From positions 1 through 7,574 of the forward strand of contig CAYQTL010000124.1 of the NCBI GenBank assembly GCA_964420405.1: DNA of 7,574 nt, in the 5' to 3' direction. The notes beneath the pieces are model-generated. The model did no database searches, was not told the origin of the DNA, and saw only the letters and a program-made list of their open reading frames with translations. How positions within the stretch are numbered: position 1 is the stretch's first letter; every line of letters starts with the position of its first letter. A program made the translations under genes and the position numbers. Of the stretch, positions 6,031-7,574 are shown one piece after another. This DNA comes from CAYQTL01 sp964420405. Lineage in GTDB: Bacteria; Acidobacteriota; Thermoanaerobaculia; Thermoanaerobaculales; Sulfomarinibacteraceae.

Positions 6031-7420
6031 GGCGCAGACGGATCCGCTCAAGGGCTACCGGGGGCTGGCGCGGGAGAGGATGGCGGCGTGGGGCGTCCGC
6101 GTGTGGTCGGACGTGAAGCTCGTCAACGCCGCCGGCAGCGTCTTCGAGGGCGTGATCCTGCCGCGCTCGGAGACCTATGACGACCTGCATCTCGTGCTCA
6201 AGCTCAGGAACGGCTACAACGTGGGCGTCCACGTGGACCGGGTGGAGTCGATCGAGGAGGTCGGCTACAAGGAGGCCGTCTACAAGATCCCCGAGAAGGA
6301 GTTCCCGCGCCGTCCGGACCTGCCCAGCGTGACCCTGCTCGGCACCGGCGGCACGATCGCGTCGCGGCTCGACTACCGCACGGGCGCGGTCATCCCGGCG
6401 TTCACTCCGGGCGAGCTGTACGGCGCCGTGCCCGAGCTGGCCGACCTGTGCAACCTCACCACCCGCAAGCTGTTCGGCGTGTTCTCCGAGAACATGTCAT
6501 GGCCCGAGTACGTCACCCTCGCCGAGAACATCGGCGCCGAGATCGAGGCCGGGGCGAGCGGCATCGTCATCGGCCACGGCACCGACACCATGGGCCACAC
6601 CGCGGCGGTGCTCAGCTTCATGGTGCAGGGCTCGCCGGTGCCGATCGTGATCGTCGGCAGCCAGCGCTCGTCCGACCGGCCGTCGTCGGACGCCGCCCTG
6701 AACCTGATCCACGCTGTCCGGGCGGCGGCGGTCGGCGAGATCGCGGAGGTCCAGATCTGCATGTTCGGGCCGACCTCCGACCGCTACGGCCTGCTGCATC
6801 GCGGGACCCGCTGCCGCAAGATGCACTCGTCGTACCGGTCGACCTTCCGCACGGTCGGCGACATCCCGCTGGCGATGGTCAGCCGCGACGAGATCCGGCT
6901 GCTGACCGACGACGTCCGCCGCCGCGACCCGTCCCGGAAGGTCCTGGTGGACACCGCCCACGACGACCGGGTGACGATCCTCTACTACTACCCGGGGATG
7001 AAGCCCGACCTGGTGGACGCGATGGTCGAGAAGGGCTACCGCGGCATCGTGATCGCCGGTACCGGCCTCGGCCACGTCAACAAGCCGCTGTACCCGGCGC
7101 TCGAGCGCGCCGTCGCGGCCGGCGTCCACGTCGTGATGACGGTCCAGACGCTGTGGGGCTTCGCCCAGATGTACGTCTACGACACCGGCCGCGACCTGCT
7201 CGACCTCGGGGTGGTCCCGCTCGACAACATGCTGCCCGAGACCGCGTTGATGAAGCTCGGCTGGGTGCTCGGCCACACCGACGACCACAGCGCCGTGCTC
7301 GAGATGATGCGCACATCCTACGCCCACGAGATCACCGAGCGGGAGCCTCACAACGGGTACCTGATCCTGCAGGGGGGGCTGCCGGAGACGGAGGAGTGGA
7401 TCAAGGGCCACTGGAAGTAA
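6023..7420 (+). CDS. gatD: Glu-tRNA(Gln) amidotransferase subunit D
   Basis: This 465-residue cytosolic protein is the asparaginase-like ammonia-producing partner of GatE. The small N-terminal GatD domain (about 20-80, containing HLVLKLRNGYNVGVHV at 56-71) separates it from true L-asparaginases. The asparaginase fold follows. GTGGTIAS (107-114) holds the nucleophile T111, GHGTDTM (184-190) holds T187/D188, and CRKMHSS (264-270) holds K266; these align with the Thr/Thr/Asp/Lys set of archaeal GatD. RSSDRPSSDAALN (215-227), GYRGIVIAGTGLGH (338-351) and DNMLPETALMKLGWVLGHTDD (401-421, positions only) are further family blocks. It should be catalytically competent. The C terminus runs about 15 residues past the usual ITER end. 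The start is GTG. The stop TAA, unlike the TGA of the other four genes, lies inside a palindrome. The gene follows gatE after 78 nt, in the same frame. Confidence 0.95.
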   Translation: MGEAQTDPLKGYRGLARERMAAWGVRVWSDVKLVNAAGSVFEGVILPRSETYDDLHLVLKLRNGYNVGVHVDRVESIEEVGYKEAVYKIPEKEFPRRPDLPSVTLLGTGGTIASRLDYRTGAVIPAFTPGELYGAVPELADLCNLTTRKLFGVFSENMSWPEYVTLAENIGAEIEAGASGIVIGHGTDTMGHTAAVLSFMVQGSPVPIVIVGSQRSSDRPSSDAALNLIHAVRAAAVGEIAEVQICMFGPTSDRYGLLHRGTRCRKMHSSYRSTFRTVGDIPLAMVSRDEIRLLTDDVRRRDPSRKVLVDTAHDDRVTILYYYPGMKPDLVDAMVEKGYRGIVIAGTGLGHVNKPLYPALERAVAAGVHVVMTVQTLWGFAQMYVYDTGRDLLDLGVVPLDNMLPETALMKLGWVLGHTDDHSAVLEMMRTSYAHEITEREPHNGYLILQGGLPETEEWIKGHWK

Positions 7421-7478
7421 TTTCAGGGTGGCAAGATGGCGCGCTGGGGCGCGCCATCTCGCCACCCTGAAATTACTT
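7415..7478. repeat. 30-bp-stem palindrome overlapping the gatD stop, terminator or inserted repeat
   Basis: Bases 7415-7444 pair with 7449-7478 with a single mismatch (A7433/C7460) and a 4-nt loop TGGG. The outer part is AT-rich (AAGTAATTTCAG and its complement) and the inner part GC-rich (GGTGGC, GATGGCGCGC). The left arm contains the gatD TAA (7418-7420). It may end gatD transcription, though the right side has only CTTTA rather than a T tract. Its composition differs from the surrounding DNA, which fits a small palindromic element that inserted at the end of gatD. Confidence 0.8.
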
Positions 7479-7488
7479 TAGGATACAA

Positions 7489-7574
7489 GTGAGCATAAAA
7501 GGCATCCACGAGCGGGCGCTCGGAGCGGCACCGCCGGGGCTCGTCTCGGGGGGGCTACTCGAGGGAGATCTCCT
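7489..7574 (+). CDS. Start of an unidentified gene, cut by the window end
   Basis: A GTG at 7489 with AGGA (7480-7483) at a 5-nt gap opens a frame that stays open for 28 codons to the window edge. The peptide starts MSIKGIHERALG and continues AAPPGLVSGGLLEGDL. I do not recognise the family. The first codons (AGC ATA AAA) are AT-rich and fewer third positions are G or C than in the neighbours, which is common at gene starts but also lowers confidence. The frame contains a run of seven G (7548-7554). It lies downstream of gatD beyond the palindrome, so it could belong to the same operon only if that structure does not terminate. Confidence 0.4.
   Translation, partial: MSIKGIHERALGAAPPGLVSGGLLEGDL

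Noticed and set aside
3938..6232. A 764-residue open frame antisense to gatE
   Set aside because: The frame mirrors the high GC third-position bias of gatE, and its product is low-complexity His/Asp/Arg/Pro-rich with no recognisable family. gatE explains the region fully.
6023..7420. gatD as a stand-alone L-asparaginase
   Set aside because: The N-terminal GatD domain (GYNVGVHV) and the RSSDRPSSDAALN and CRKMH blocks are of GatD type, and gatE is adjacent.
1..7574. tRNA or rRNA gene
   Set aside because: I found no cloverleaf with a GTTCRA-type T loop and no rRNA-like stretch in the gaps between genes.

Overview
The window is GC-rich throughout and reads as chromosomal DNA of a high-GC bacterium; I cannot name the phylum. 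The bacterial reading rests on several features. There are good Shine-Dalgarno sites (AAGGAGG, AGGAGG, GGAGG). TAnnnT-type -10 elements lie close to the starts, and I see no archaeal TATA box at the gatE promoter. The left end carries GTAG-headed REP-like repeats, and the SDR, RidA and DUF2079 genes are of common bacterial type. Against this stands a complete GatE/GatD pair, the two-subunit Glu-tRNA(Gln) amidotransferase classically regarded as archaeal. That mismatch is the main point of interest.

Layout: 1-554 is non-coding and packed with repeats. Two 104-bp copies of a REP pair in inverted arrangement, a partial third core, and five copies of a 40-bp unit all share the GTAGCGCC end. 555-1325 (-) is an SDR oxidoreductase. 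A 148-bp divergent gap separates it from a RidA-family deaminase at 1474-1860 (+). After a convergent gap with a weak hairpin comes a DUF2079 polytopic membrane protein at 1994-3850 (-). A 129-bp divergent gap, almost filled by a 29-bp-stem palindrome between two -10 elements, leads to gatE (3980-5944, +) and gatD (6023-7420, +). A near-perfect 30-bp-stem palindrome overlaps the gatD stop codon. A new reading frame with its own AGGA site opens at 7489 and runs off the window.

How the genes work together: GatD is an asparaginase-like subunit that releases ammonia from an amide donor. GatE is the GatB-like subunit that binds tRNA(Gln), activates the misacylated Glu and transfers the ammonia, giving Gln-tRNA(Gln). 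The two genes are linked by an unusual junction. The gatE stop overlaps the ATG of a 29-codon frame (ATGA), whose own stop overlaps the gatD GTG. gatE and gatD are also in the same reading frame, separated by a single UGA and 26 sense codons. The SDR, RidA and DUF2079 genes have no evident functional link to tRNA amidation.
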